In this document: positions 10,739-21,009 of the stretch, one piece after another
Layout of the letters: every line of letters begins with the position of its first letter
How positions within the stretch are numbered: position 1 is the first letter of the stretch
NCBI RefSeq assembly: GCF_040412425.1
Contig: NC_089788.1
Location: 66,268,720-66,332,719 of the forward strand
DNA: 64,000 bases
Direction: 5' to 3'
Origin: Macrobrachium rosenbergii
Taxonomy: Eukaryota > Arthropoda > Malacostraca > Decapoda > Palaemonidae
Translations under genes and position numbers: made by a program
The notes under the pieces: model-generated
Told to the model about the DNA's origin: nothing
The model's input: the letters and a program-made list of their open reading frames with translations, nothing else
Databases searched by the model: none

Positions 10739-11800
10739 AATTCTGCAGCCCAAAAGGAGCGAACATTGACCCTGTCAACACTCTGTTTTTAGAATCAGAT
10801 AAAAGAGATTCTACTATTAGACAGTATGACTCAGCAGTCAAAAATTAGCCTCCTTCCTAAAAGCATCTGAAGCCAAAATCATGACAGCTAATTTAGGAGT
10901 TTCCTTCTTTAGATCATTGTTTGAGAAAGGCCTTGCTCCGGCCACTATTACCACAATCAAGTCAGCATTAAAGAAAGTATTTCTTTCTGGCTTTAAAATC
11001 GACCTTACAGATTCCTACTTTTCATCTATCCCCAGAGCATGCGCTCGTCTGAGACCAGTATCACGCCCACAGTCTGTTACGTGGTTTCTCAATGACGTCC
11101 TCAAGTTAGCATCAGAGATGGATAACTTTCATTGCTCTTATCAGGATATGTTAAGGAAGACTTTATTTTTGATTAGCTTGGCTTCAGGTGCTAGAATCTC
11201 AGAGCTGTCGGCTCTCACTAGAGGTGATAATTATGTGAACTTCCTCCCGTCTGAGAGGTCCTCCTTTCCCCTGACCCTAGATTTTTAGCTAAGAACGAAG
11301 ACCCACAGGACAGGTGGTCTCCTTGGAAGGTGGTGCCCCTTCCTCAAGACCAGTCTTTATGTCCAGTTTATACACTTAAATCTTACCTTTTAAGAACTCC
11401 ACAGAGTAAGTCGGGTCCTCTTTTTATCAGGGAGAAAGGTGGTACTCTTTCACTAAATGCTATAAGACAACAAATTCTATATTTCATTAAACAAGCCAAC
11501 CCAGATTCAGTTCCCAAGGTTCATGATATTCGAGCAGTTGCTACTTCCATTAATTACTTTCATAATATGGACTTTTCAGAGTTATCTAAATTTACGGGTT
11601 GGAAATCACCTCTAGTGTTTAAACGCCACTATTTAAAATCGCTCAAGCCTGAAATTTTCTACCATAGCTGTGGGAAGTGTCATCTCCCCACCTTAATTAA
11701 TCATATCCTTGTCCTTTCCTTTCCCCGCCCGCCTGCCTCATTTACTTTTCTGCTTATTCTCCTGGTTGATTATACCTCACTGCCTGGCTCCTCATATTGA
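10650..11800 (+). pseudogene. DIRS tyrosine recombinase
   Basis: Phage-integrase-type recombinase that DIRS elements use to insert circular cDNA. It overlaps the end of the RT region in another frame, as is usual for the group. The N-terminal core-binding part runs from about 10700 (FLESDKRDSTIRQYDSAVK) into LFEKGLAPATITTIKSALKK. The catalytic part has box A, LASGARISEL (Arg at 11193-11195), box B, KVHDIRAVATS (His and Arg near 11521-11532), and the nucleophile motif FKRHYLK with Tyr at 11630-11632. All expected catalytic residues are present. Single-base frame shifts near 10842 (an A run) and near 11272 break the ORF, so this copy should not make an intact enzyme. Confidence 0.92.
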
Positions 11801-12254
11801 TGTTTCTTGTACCTGTTGATGGAAAAAGTGTAATCTGACATGCCATGATTGTTTTCTTATGGGGTACTGGACAGTTTTTATTTGGCTCCACGTACCCCAG
11901 ATATATGTATATGTTCTTATTGCTCATTGATTTTGTCTCTTACGTGTTTAGCCTAAGTTTACGTGTATAGTATTAAGGTTATATTTGCAGTTATTTTGTG
12001 CGCTTTTCATGTTTCACCTTGCTTTAAGTAATTTTAAGGTTTTGGGGCTTCTTCTCCGTCGTCGGGACCTCCCCACGCTTTATAGTATTAAGTTTTTAAT
12101 GTGCCTTAGATTTAGTATGCCTTAGTCTTAATATTCTTGCTACATGGAAGAGATTGCTTAATTAAAATTATTTTTGTAAAACTTTTGCCTTTTCTTCAGA
12201 TTACCCCCATTTTTTTTCCTGGTAGTTGCAGCCTTGGCATGATTCTCTATCACG
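11801..12254 (+). other. DIRS region between recombinase and internal complementary region
   Basis: T-rich untranslated sequence with no ORF of note and no repeat structure recognised. It probably includes the 3' untranslated region of the recombinase transcript; no polyadenylation site could be assigned firmly. Confidence 0.5.
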
Positions 12255-12343
12255 ATTTCACCGGCTGACACGGGACTGGACTCAGAAAAGGGATTTTGAC
12301 AAAGGAAAAATCTATTTCTGAGGAAGGTCCCGTGTCACCCGGT
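12255..12343 (+). repeat. DIRS internal complementary region (ICR)
   Basis: Composite of two outward ends placed side by side. Bases 12255-12288 are the reverse complement of the outer end of the left repeat (4547-4580). Bases 12288-12343 are the reverse complement of the outer end of the right repeat (12681-12736). This is the arrangement used in the DIRS-1 model to regenerate both ends through a circular intermediate. The junction (CTCAGAAAAGGGATTTTG) marks where the two element ends would be joined in the circle. Confidence 0.9.
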
Positions 12344-12403
12344 GACCCTCCCCTGAATCACCTAGTACTCTCCTCCCTCTTGCACATGCCAAGTCTGGGG
12401 TTA

Positions 12404-12736
12404 GTGCTAGCATGGAATGAGGTAGGTGGCGCTGGTGTCGCCGTCCTGGCGGGTGTTTGGTGTGGGGCTGTAACGGCTCACCGCTCTGTTCCGGGGATTT
12501 TGATAGGGAGAGATCTTTCGAGTAGGTTTCCGTGGTAGTGGTAATTCACTCACCCCTTCTTATACCGACGCCTTCCTAGAAGCTCGACTGGGGGTAGTAA
12601 CCCCAGCTTTCCTGAAAGCTCTTTTTCTCTGGTATATCTAGCAAGGTTATACCTGGAAATTCGTGCTGTAATGGAATTTCACCGGGTGACACGGGACCTT
12701 CCTCAGAAATAGATTTTTCCTTTGTCAAAATCCCTT
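12404..12736 (-). repeat. DIRS right inverted terminal repeat with 27-nt outer extension
   Basis: Bases 12404-12709 are the inverted copy of the left terminal repeat. A further 27 bases (12710-12736) extend beyond the point where the left repeat ends and have no counterpart in it, but they do match the ICR. From memory, the founding DIRS-1 element of Dictyostelium has the same kind of extra right-end sequence. Confidence 0.9.
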
Positions 12737-12945
12737 ATTTGCATCCTCCAATTCTTATTCACCCTCTTCAACAAAAAAGTTCTCAAAACACTACCTTCAT
12801 CATTCCTTTCTCTTCAAATTTAATTTCTCCATTTCCTTCTTTTATGTACTTTGTCCCTTTCACATCATTTCCCTCTGCTGGCTAAGATTCAGATTCCATT
12901 TCTTAAAACTCCTCTTTGCTCTTTCCACTTGCCTCTTGTTATTCC
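12737..12945 (-). pseudogene. Non-LTR retrotransposon relic, 5' portion of the copy split by DIRS
   Basis: On the minus strand this continues the relic at 3150-4546. From about 12940 down it reads K-R-Q-V-E-R-A-K-R-S-F-K-K-W, then GTKYIKEGNGEIKFEEKG and VFENFFVEEGE. This matches the linker between endonuclease and RT in non-LTR elements (R-A-K-R...; K-D-x-x-G-x-I...E-E-K; W-x-x-Y-F-x-x-L). The reading stops at the DIRS boundary at 12737 and resumes at 4546. Several stops are present, so it is dead. Confidence 0.6.
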
Positions 12946-14825
12946 TGTAAATTTCTTTATCTTCTTCTCTACCTGTCCTTCACATGAAGGTTCTCTTCTC
13001 TCAGTTACCCTTTGATTTCACAACCACGTCTCTTTTCTTCTTCATTCCTTCCCCAGTGCTCAACTGCATGCCACTTCTCACATCCTTCATATGCCTCCTT
13101 TCAGTGGTTTAAGTGCTTTGATGCATTTGCTACACTTTTGTGATACTCCCTTTGGCTCCATTTCTTAATTTCCATATTTTTATTTTCTTGACTGTCTCTT
13201 TGTTTGCATTTTTATTCATCATTATTGAGTCAACCCATAACAATCTATGTTGTGTGATGCATGTCTCGCCTGGTGTTATATAACTGTGAAATCCTTGGTT
13301 CACCTGTCCTTCTCATCATAATAAAATTAATGTTCTTCAGCTCCTCTATTCTTTTATCTTATCACTTCTCTCTGGGTTTCTCAAATACAGTGTTAAGCAA
13401 CTTCACTCAAAGCACAAAAAAAAATTCAAATGATTAAAATAATTACTCTATTTTTTAACACAAACTACTGGGGCACAGTACTTCTTTCTTCTTAGTTTTC
13501 AAAGGTGAAAAAACAATTGCCCTCATGATTGCAGAAATCATTTGATCACTTTCCACAATCACAGATGAACATAATAAATATCTAAAGGAGCCATCTACAC
13601 TTGTGTTATCTCCAAATCTTGGGTTTCATCCAGCTGATCTTACACATGCAAAAGGCTATAATTAAAAACTTCATTCACCTAGGCTCCATATGGTTCATAC
13701 ATCATGTTGATGGCGCTAACTATGTATTGGCTACAAAAACAATGTTCAAAGAAGGAATGAAGTAGAGGCTTACCAAATGGATTTATATGCTCTCTTAAAA
13801 GACTCAGGAGGGTCAGATTTTAGTTCAAGGATTTACCTGTAGATGAATTATCTTTATCTTGAAGTTCATGAATATCTTTAAGGTCAATAAATGATAAAAT
13901 ATTCAGTCTAAACATCTGGAAGTATCTCTAAAAGTGTGCCCATGTGTGCAGCACACTGTAAATAGTACTGAAGGTTCTTCAGCCCCAGCAGCTTGGCTTA
14001 CTGCCTATTACCTTCCACCTGTCAACTTGGGTCTCTTTACAACTAGTTGTCCAACGCCTCCAACTGTACCTTGCTTCAATTTTCAGCCTCATTTGAGAAC
14101 AACTCCTTCAGGCGAGGCCAAAGAAAGACTCAAGATGTTACATTGCTAAACTACTTTGTAACATATAAATGAAATACACTTTTGCGTTTGCACCCGTGAA
14201 AATACTCTCTCCACCCTTTAAAAAATGCCCTGCTAACATAGGAGTCATGAAGAATCTCTTTGACAGTATCAATTGTACAGAAAAGTCAGTTTTAAGTAAT
14301 ATGTCTTCAGCAGTTCACTTGTATATGATCGTAAATCCTGCTCAGAGCTGTTGACAAAAAGTCTTCAGAAAGTTGCATGTCTGATAACCAACGTCAAAAT
14401 AAAACAATCAAAATACTCAGTCAATGCAGAAACAATAAAACTGATTTGAATGAATTCCACAACAAAAATATATATACAGTATACAGTATATCACTCAGTT
14501 AACTTGGGGGTTGTAGTCCCTAAGCAACCCTCCTGGTACATGGTGGGTTTCCTTACGAGATCCCATAAATGGTGACACTATAATTCTGAATCTACAGTAC
14601 ATTCTCTTTGGAGAATCTGGTTTCCAGAAAATATACCTGGATGCAAATGATTCCAAACAAGAGGCTGAATGATTTTGATTCTTCAAAATCTGTAGTACCT
14701 TGGTTTCCCATGAGTTTGTTTACTTTGCACCTTTTATTGCAAGGTAAATAACAAGAACTTAAGGCTATAGAGCAACAAAAATTTAAAAAATCAGTAAAAA
14801 ATCATGTACCTTATAATATACTTAC
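12946..14825. other. Gene-free intron sequence
   Basis: Pyrimidine-rich up to about 13380 (perhaps more of the decayed non-LTR element) and AT-rich after. Small ORFs at 13934-14354 and 14495-14686 resemble nothing known to me. An 11-bp TATACAGTATA palindrome with neighbours sits near 14480. No other feature recognised. Confidence 0.4.
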
Positions 14826-14954
14826 CATTGCAAAACCAGAGAGTAAGGCTGATGTTCGACTTGAGGCTTTGAGCTTTGCACGGCTCAAGTGTAATTGCCG
14901 TAATGTATACATTCCCATTGCATTAGTTGCTGCGGGGACCAGCCGCATGGAAAT
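14826..14954 (-). CDS. Orai: Orai calcium channel, second coding exon (pre-TM1 helix and start of TM1)
   Basis: A 129-bp exon (43 codons) on the minus strand, phase 0 at both ends. An ATTTCAG acceptor sits at 14955-14961 and a GTAAG donor at 14821-14825. It encodes ...TLRQLHLS followed by [19 protein letters not shown], nearly identical to fly and human Orai from the basic N-terminal helix (STIM and calmodulin contact region) into TM1. The arginine equivalent to human ORAI1 R91 is present in SSRTSALL. The first ~20 residues ([20 protein letters not shown]) differ from the W-R-K-L context of fly and human Orai. Joins in frame to VAMVEV of the exon at 2481-2770. Confidence 0.92.
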
Positions 14955-17900
14955 CTGAAATAGTGGATGAGGTATTTTCAATAAAGATAAATGTAGTTAT
15001 CATTACGTATATTATAGACTACAAGGTTGAAGATTCTGAAAATCTTAAACTAAAGACAATTTCTGAATACTGTAACTATTTTAAATGATATAAAATACAA
15101 GTAAATTTTCAAAATTCAGTTAGCATAAATTTCAAAAAATGCATGCTTGCAGGAGAATATTTACTTTATGTATTTACTGAAAGATACTTCTGCAATTTTC
15201 ATTATCATATGCAAGAAGATGTGCTCATTCTTAACACATGAGCCATAATGCTATTTACTGATGAGTAAGTGTAAATAGAATCAGATGACCATTCACAGTG
15301 AGGAAAACCCACAGTTAAAACCCAAGGTAGGAGTAAGGTATTACTGAACTGAAAATCAAATAAGTACTGTAATTTGCACCATAAAAACTGAAAAATATAT
15401 TACTAAAGTAGATAAAAGTGTGCCTGTGTATACCAAACCCAAAAAGGCTCAAAACCATGACTGAAAGGTCACTGTACAGAACCTTTGACACATCCTAAGC
15501 ACAGTTTAACAGAGACACCTGCTACAAATAGTGACACGTATACAGTACTCTAACTATTTACAAAAATGCAACTGAAAGGATATCAAGGCCAGTGCTCTCA
15601 TTACATTTGTTTCTAAGCATGAGCTGTACAGCAAATTTTCTTTATAAAAAAGGTTGCAAAACTAAATACTGTACAGTAATTAGTGGTACACAGGTGACTT
15701 CAAATACTGCTAAAATTTTAATTTATTTCCAAGTGGTCACCACTTCAGTAATGCTATGGACAGTTGAAGTTAATTTTTCATATAAAGAACAAATAGGGGA
15801 CAAAACTCCCAAATCACTTATTTTTTACAAAAATATATCCCAAGATTTCTTTGGTCAGTGTTATAATCCTTTATAAGTGTAATTCTATGCAGAAAGTCAG
15901 TTCTAGTCAAACAGTCCTAATTACAAAAAAAAGCAACACATAAGACTAAATGCACCTGGAAAATAATTCAAAATAAATATGGCGTATGTAAAATAACCAA
16001 GTTTTTATTTCTCCATCATTTTGGGAGCTGTTAGTTTGTGATGGAAGTCATATAGAAAGGTAGGTAAAACACAATACAGAAATGTCAATAACTGTGGGCA
16101 ACTTATAAAAATCTACCAACAGCTTTTCAAGGTTTACAGTAGTTGTAATTTAACCTGATTGGTTATATTCACTAATTTGTTAATGGTTAAAAGTTGAGTG
16201 GCATCAACTCCTGATATACATAACATTCCTATCTGTGCTGCATGTGAAGAAGCAATGGTATTCATTATGAGTTTCAATGCTAATAGTCAGTGCAGACTTT
16301 AGGTTACCACAGTTCTACAGTTAGGTTAAAAGATAAATATATAAAACTGCAATGACCTACATATCAATGACTGCTCTACAGGTTGAAAATGTGACGGTGG
16401 CCTTTAGAGTTGGAACTGAGTAACCCATAAGTGTATTCATGTGAATCCATAGTATCTAGGTAGATTATTCTTCATAAAATTCTTGAAAATGCTAAGCACA
16501 ATATCACTACAGATATACAGTACTATCCACATTCATATAACATGCCACCAAACAGGGCAACTAACATCAGCTATCATATCACTGGTGAATGCTGACTTTT
16601 GTGAACTGGCTGTAAAAACTCAAAAGCTGGAAACGTGAAGATTTGTTGCAACTTCATTTGCAGTAACTTTAGGGGGAGTGTAGTGAAATGAGGGTTATTG
16701 GTGCAAGAAAATACCTTGTCATCCTTGTCAATACCAAACTTTCAATTTATGGTTGTCAAAAATCTATTTCCTTAATAAAAATTTGAACATAGGATACTCA
16801 GGTAATGCACAGCTACCTCTTGCTGAAAGAGGTTTGTAACTGGAATGCAGGTTGCCACTTTATTTTAACAAGACAAGGTGCCCACAAAACCAAACATACA
16901 TGCAAATGTGAAATATGAATACAGTATGCAATAACGGGAATGTTAGGATAGCCTTAACTATGTCAAATAGGTACTGACACTAGTTGAATTTATTTATAAT
17001 TACATAGGGCACTCATTACAATGCATTTGCTTTAAATATGCAAAACAGGTTGCACATTTAGATAATTTAGAGGTTGGGTAATGTTGCAAGCTAAAGAGAG
17101 GTAACTTTCTGTTAGCTTGAACACCACCTTGAGAGGTTATGAATACTTGTATAACATGAGTTTATAAAGTAGGCAGCATTTCCAATACTGAGAGCAACTG
17201 CAGCAATGATATATCGCCAGTCACCACAATACCATGTGATATCGAGTACATTCTTGTCTACTTATTTGCAGCTTGGCACCTGATATCATGGGTGTCACCC
17301 CCAGACAAAAGGAGTGCAAAGATGCCACAATGGTGTGAGGCACACAGACTGATGTGCCCTATTGAAAGGAGTATCTTCTCTCACTACTTTATCAATACAC
17401 CTTAGAGACATCCAGATTAATTGTGATACATACTGTCCTTGATCTGAATACAGGACATCACTGTAGTGATCAAAAACCTCTGTATATACAAAAGCTATTG
17501 GTACAATTCTTAAACTATGGTGAGTGAATGCTTGAAACTTAAGGGTCTGAGAATTAATGGAAACTCAAAGTTGATTACTACCGCTGCACAGATTTTATTA
17601 ATCATGAAGGAATTGGCTTGGGGCATTTTGACTATCATTTCCAAATTCCCACTTTGTGATATTTCAATTAAAAATAAAAGGAATCTGTAATGTAGCTCCT
17701 ATATAAACCCTCGATCATCTACACAATACAACCATGACTGCACCTTTTTCAGTGCAAACAGGTATATGTATGCAACAGCAATATATGGCAAAAGTGAAAA
17801 TAAAAACTCACAGTGTACATATGGATGTGTGGAGTAAAGACTGAATTGTCTGGGTGGTAGTTCAAAAAATACCTCTGCTCATCCTGGCAAACTAGGTGAA

Positions 17901-18821
17901 CACTATATCTACACTGATTGGTTCAATGAGAATGTCGTGCTGACTAGCTTATTCTAGAGGATGGGGGAAATTATTGTTTTTCCATCAGTATTCCCAGGTA
18001 AACTGTGCACTATGTACATTATTATACTGCGCTTACAAATGGTTCATGATACAACTGTATACCATGTGTACTGCACTGTACATGCAAAATTGTACCCGTG
18101 GAAAATGTAAATAACATGAGTATTTAGCAGACATGCGGTGTGGTAGCTTCACACTTACACTGTGCACACCATTCAACATTACTGGTAATCTGGCTATTTA
18201 TTTTCCCTTGTTGCACTTGCACTTACACAGTATTTAATATGCATACAGACATAAGTTAAATACAATACAAAAGCTTTTGGTATCTTGTGTTTGATGACAA
18301 TGACTTGATCATGAATGCATAGCTTGGATAGGCTTGGGTAGGCTGTGATGAGTTCATAAGTGAGACATTTGCTTGCCGTCATATTTTCTGGTGTTTTATG
18401 TATACTGTAATATAAATTTGATATAAAAAAATAAAAAATCACTCCTATTTCCTAGGATTCTACACAATTTTTTTTAGACAATGTAGGTTCTCAAAGACTT
18501 GCAAGAGTAAGGCTAGGAATTTTGGGTAGCCTACAGGTAGCATAGCCTAGGCTAGCCTGGTCACTATTCCTACATCCTCACTTTACACATACTCATCAGC
18601 ACTTTTGGACCCAGTACTGTGAATAACTGAGATGTTTCTAGGTATGACTGGATTTTCCAATCTTTATGTATTTGACTCACGTGTTCACGGTGTTATCAAG
18701 TTTCGACAACCATTTCCAGCTAGTGCACCTTTTGCAGTTCTCGTGGGATACCTGGATTCTTCTTAACTATCTAACTTGCCCTGTCTTATGCTCCTCCACA
18801 TAAAGTTTAATGAAAAGGTAG

Positions 18822-19150
18822 GGATCTCTTGTTCCTGCTCACTCAGTGGAATCAAAATCACTATCTAATTTCACTCTTAGAATCCTGGGTTCAAGCTCCG
18901 TTCATGGCTTGATAATTTTAATGACAAAATGTTTTACTGTCCCTTTAAGCTGAGGATGGGGATTTGGGAAGGTCCATTGATCTACCTGCATCAGTAGCCA
19001 ATGCTTGGTCTCCCCTGGTCCTAACTTGGGTGGAAAGGAGGCTTGGGTAGTGATCATGTGTGTGTATATGTTTGGTTCTTAAGACATTATGCAATAGCAA
19101 TGACCTGTCTCTTGCCTCTGCCACACATGAGCAACCTTTAAACCTTGTGG
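18822..19150 (+). mobile_element. tRNA-derived SINE, decapod-type
   Basis: The head has an A-box-like CTCACTCAGTGG at about 18838-18849 and a B-box GTTCAAGCT at 18889-18897, with tRNA-like spacing. The body has the stretch CTCCCCTGGTCC, then TTGGGTGGAAAGGAGGCTTG, then CCTTGCCTCTGCCA-like sequence, ending in the ACCTTTAAACCTT tail. I recall this body as a widespread SINE of decapod genomes, but could not search. Boundaries are approximate. Confidence 0.55.
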
Positions 19151-20726
19151 CAATCAGCATTCGAGCTTAAACAGTGAGCGGGTAGGATCAGCGGGGTTGA
19201 AGGCATTCATAATTTTCTTCTTTAACAGCACTTTTCATGGATTCATCTCCATTTTCAATGCCCAGCATCAATGATCATTATTTTTATGAAACCCGTACAC
19301 AGAAATCTATTCACCCATTATGACAACACCCTTCTCACCATATTCTTATAACACGTGACTCTAAATGCATGTAAGTAAAATGGTTTATAATTCATATGAA
19401 CACATGTTGAATGGCTAAAAAATCCACGTATGTCTATATACAACTGAATACCTGATAACATTTTCCACAAAAATAACACTTTCTGCTGTATGATCTACTA
19501 GTGCCAAGATGACTCTCACAGCAGAGAAAAGTCTCCTTCCTGTATATTTACCTACTTCTGTGCATAACACATCACAAAAACTTCAAGCACTATGTTGTAT
19601 AAGAAATAACCCAACCACCAACATAATTATCATATATCCATTAATTGCAAATTTGCTATTAGAAGTCTCCACAGCAATTTTACAAAGTACCATGCATTCC
19701 TTTGTGCAAGTGCAAGTAAAAACATGTCTCTGCAATCAACAGGTGCAAGATGTAAAAAAAAAAACACACACACATAACGAAATTATGATATTTCCCAAAA
19801 ATTTTGAAGAAAAAATCTATACATACACCAATATTCAAAGTCAACAGAAATAAAAAAAAATCATGTAAAGTACAATGATGCCACTTTATAATAACATGAC
19901 ATATTACAATATTGATAATTTGTGAGGAAAGTGATAAGTACCAATGGCTAAACCAACAAAACAACTTGCCTTGGAATAAGTTCACACTTAAAAGTATGCA
20001 TGTAAGACATAGTTCCTGAAAGAACATGAAAAAAACTTTACTAATAGCTTTGAGGAAACTAAAACCATTAACAAAGAATATCAAAAAGAGCAAATATACT
20101 TTGTCCTGAAGCTTTGAAGTCCTACTTTTCAAGTGCAATAAATGACAGCCGTAACTCACATCCAAGCAACCTCACAAATCCTGATGAGGGGCATCACTAA
20201 TATTACTTCACTTTTAAATCAGAAAAACGAAAAAGGAGTCCTGCAATTTGTGAAGTTGCCTTTTTTGTCCAGTACTTTTGGAAGAACGCTTTTACTCTTG
20301 ATATTATCATCAATTTAGAGAGAAAACGTATAAAGAAAACGAATACGATTCAAAAGCTATATGCTCAACAATTTCAAGATACCATTTTAGCTTAAAATTA
20401 ATTTCCTGCAATACTGTACCATTCACAGTTAATCTTAAAACATAACTTCAAGAACAGAAAATGAATCAGTGAGAAGGCTATGGTTCAACTTTGGCTCACC
20501 CAAGTATCACTTATGGTTAAAGGGGTTCAGTGACAAATGATCAATGAAACTGAATAAAAATCAAATTTTTTTACAGCTAGATATGGCATAAGGCAATGTC
20601 AAATATTACATCAAAATTTGTTATAGTTTCATAGTTATAGGAGATTTTTCCTTTAGCATCCCAACAAACTTGGGCATTTGCGGTATTTTGTCAGAACAGT
20701 ATAATATACTGTTTATTACAATAAGG

Positions 20727-21009
20727 AGTTCTTCGCTGGGTGAGCGGGTTCCGTTCTCAGCTACCACTCTGATGGTTGCGAGTTCGAATCTCCGAGCGGC
20801 CAGTGAAGAACAAGAGAAATTGGTTTCTGGTGATAGAAATTCATTTCTCGCTATAATGTGGTTCGGATTCCACAATAAGCTGTAGGTCCCGTTGCTAGGT
20901 AACCAATTGGTTCTTAGCCACGTAAAAATAAATCTAATCCTTCGGGCCAGCCGTAGGAGAGCCGTTAATCAGCTCAGTGGTCTGGTTAAACTAAGATATA
21001 GTTACTTAC
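20727..21009 (+). mobile_element. SINE family A, full-length copy with 14-bp target duplication
   Basis: A 283-bp element with a tRNA-like head (A-box-like CTGGGTGAGCGGGTT; B-box GTTCGAATC at 20782-20790). A conserved body follows (TAATGTGGTTCGGATTCCAC; CTTCGGGCCAGCC), and the 3' end is CAGTGGTCTGGTTAAACTA with a short TTACTTAC tail. Perfect 14-bp direct repeats TTATTACAATAAGG flank it (20713-20726 and 21010-21023). About 85-90% similar by eye to the copy at 43150-43437. It sits in an orai intron, antisense to the gene. Confidence 0.85.

Larger units (their letters stand above)
4547..12736 (+). mobile_element. DIRS-type tyrosine-recombinase retrotransposon, nearly complete, inactivated
   Basis: About 8.19 kb. 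The organisation is that of the DIRS order: left inverted terminal repeat, gag region, overlapping RT/RNase H/methyltransferase-like region, tyrosine recombinase, internal complementary region, and right inverted terminal repeat. Such elements copy through RNA and integrate a circular DNA by tyrosine recombinase, so no integrase gene or target duplication is expected. None is seen: the flanks read GTTATT on the left and TTTGC on the right. The element lies antisense to orai inside its intron and splits an older RT relic. About ten frame breaks in the coding regions indicate a dead copy, unless some are assembly indels. Confidence 0.93.
2771..14825 (-). other. Orai: Orai intron between second and third coding exons (about 12 kb)
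   Basis: Bounded by a GTAAG donor (minus strand, 14821-14825) and a TTTTCAG acceptor (minus strand, 2771-2777). It joins two in-phase Orai exons. It contains a decayed non-LTR retrotransposon (minus) and, inside that, an 8.2-kb DIRS retrotransposon (plus). The remaining intron sequence (2771-3150 and 12950-14820) is AT- or pyrimidine-rich with no gene recognised. Confidence 0.85.

Noticed and set aside
19680..20165. 161-codon hydrophobic minus-strand ORF
   Set aside because: Phe/Leu/Cys-rich translation of AT-rich intron DNA with no motif or homologue that I recognise.
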